DNA of 5,902 nt from Clostridiales bacterium (GTDB taxonomy: Bacteria; Bacillota; Clostridia; Oscillospirales; Acutalibacteraceae): the NCBI GenBank assembly GCA_019421725.1, contig JAHZES010000132.1, forward strand, positions 1-5,902, read 5' to 3'. The translations under genes and the position numbers were made by a program. Positions 5,805 through 5,902 of this stretch are shown here, in pieces. The notes under the pieces were generated by a model. That model did no database searches, was not told where the DNA came from, and saw nothing but the letters and a program-made list of their open reading frames with translations. Every line of letters starts with the position of its first letter. Position 1 is the stretch's first letter.

Positions 5805-5832
5805 GATTGCAATTTTAAATAAAATTACAATC
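5805..5832. promoter_or_regulatory. 28-bp near-perfect palindrome, candidate operator
   Basis: GATTGCAATTTTA (5805-5817) is the reverse complement of TAAAATTACAATC (5820-5832) except at one position, around a central AA. It begins about 7 nt after the expected start of the promoter at 5763-5791, a typical place for a repressor roadblock. The sequence differs from the 4204-4234 palindrome apart from AT-richness, so a different regulator is more likely than the ROK protein. Confidence 0.6.
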
Positions 5833-5838
5833 TGCGTG

Positions 5839-5879
5839 CACAGCGTAAATTTAAACGGATTTTTTCCGTCTGCGCTGTG
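5839..5879 (+). other. Leader hairpin of the off-window transcript
   Basis: CACAGCG (5839-5845) pairs with CGCTGTG (5873-5879), and inside it ACGGA (5855-5859) pairs with TCCGT (5865-5869) around TTTTT. A large asymmetric internal loop (5846-5854 and 5870-5872) separates the stems. There is no T tail, so it is not a terminator by itself. It could be an mRNA-stabilising or regulatory leader structure. I do not recognise a known riboswitch. Confidence 0.35.
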
Positions 5880-5902
5880 TAATATGAAGCCTCGCAAACC
5901 GT

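Larger units (their letters stand above)
5505..5902. other. 398-bp gene-free regulatory region
   Basis: No convincing protein gene is present. The region carries the ROK promoter, the orphan plus-strand terminator, and the plus-strand promoter with its palindrome and leader hairpin, each listed separately. A 32-codon reading frame at 5628-5726 (plus, very basic) has no proper ribosome site and stops inside the terminator hairpin, so it is not called. The stretch 5596-5700 is otherwise unexplained and may belong to a small RNA. Confidence 0.6.

Overview
The window looks like a chromosomal segment from a bacterium of the Bacillota, most likely a Clostridia-class anaerobe of intermediate GC. This rests on tRNA genes with encoded CCA ends, AGGAG-type ribosome binding sites, consensus sigma-A promoters (one has a perfect TATAAT), U-tailed intrinsic terminators and the protein families present. 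The genus cannot be fixed from the sequence alone.

Left part (1-1536, plus strand): the 3' part of a tRNA-Gly(GCC), a complete tRNA-Cys(GCA), and a hairpin terminator after each. Two AT-richer genes follow. One encodes a small membrane protein with a PH-like tail (348-860). The other encodes a P-loop nucleoside/nucleotide-kinase-like protein (1006-1536). The gap between them holds no clear terminator.

Middle part (1578-5595, minus strand): a compact sugar or polyol catabolic locus that converges on the left genes at a shared perfect 13-bp terminator hairpin (1578-1608). In transcription order it has a ROK-family repressor (4377-5504), then an apparent operon of a zinc-dependent medium-chain polyol/alcohol dehydrogenase (3145-4179, TTG start), a VOC/glyoxalase-fold protein (2720-3115) and a PfkB-family fructokinase-like kinase (1710-2696). 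The gaps inside the operon are 29 and 23 nt, and each gene has its own ribosome binding site. A perfect 31-bp palindrome (4204-4234) lies over the predicted transcription start of the operon and is the obvious candidate operator for the ROK protein. The simplest model is oxidation of a polyol to a ketose by the dehydrogenase, then phosphorylation by the kinase. The VOC protein's role is open and the true substrate cannot be read from the sequence. No transporter is in the window.

Right part (5505-5902): no convincing protein gene. It carries the ROK promoter (minus), a strong plus-strand intrinsic terminator (5703-5747) with no plus-strand gene before it, and a near-consensus plus-strand promoter (5763-5791). 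A second, different 28-bp near-palindrome (5805-5832) and a leader hairpin (5839-5879) follow. The last three presumably control a plus-strand gene that starts beyond the window. The orphan terminator raises the possibility of an unannotated small RNA divergent from the ROK gene. I see no CRISPR array, insertion sequence, phage gene or clearly new multi-gene system.
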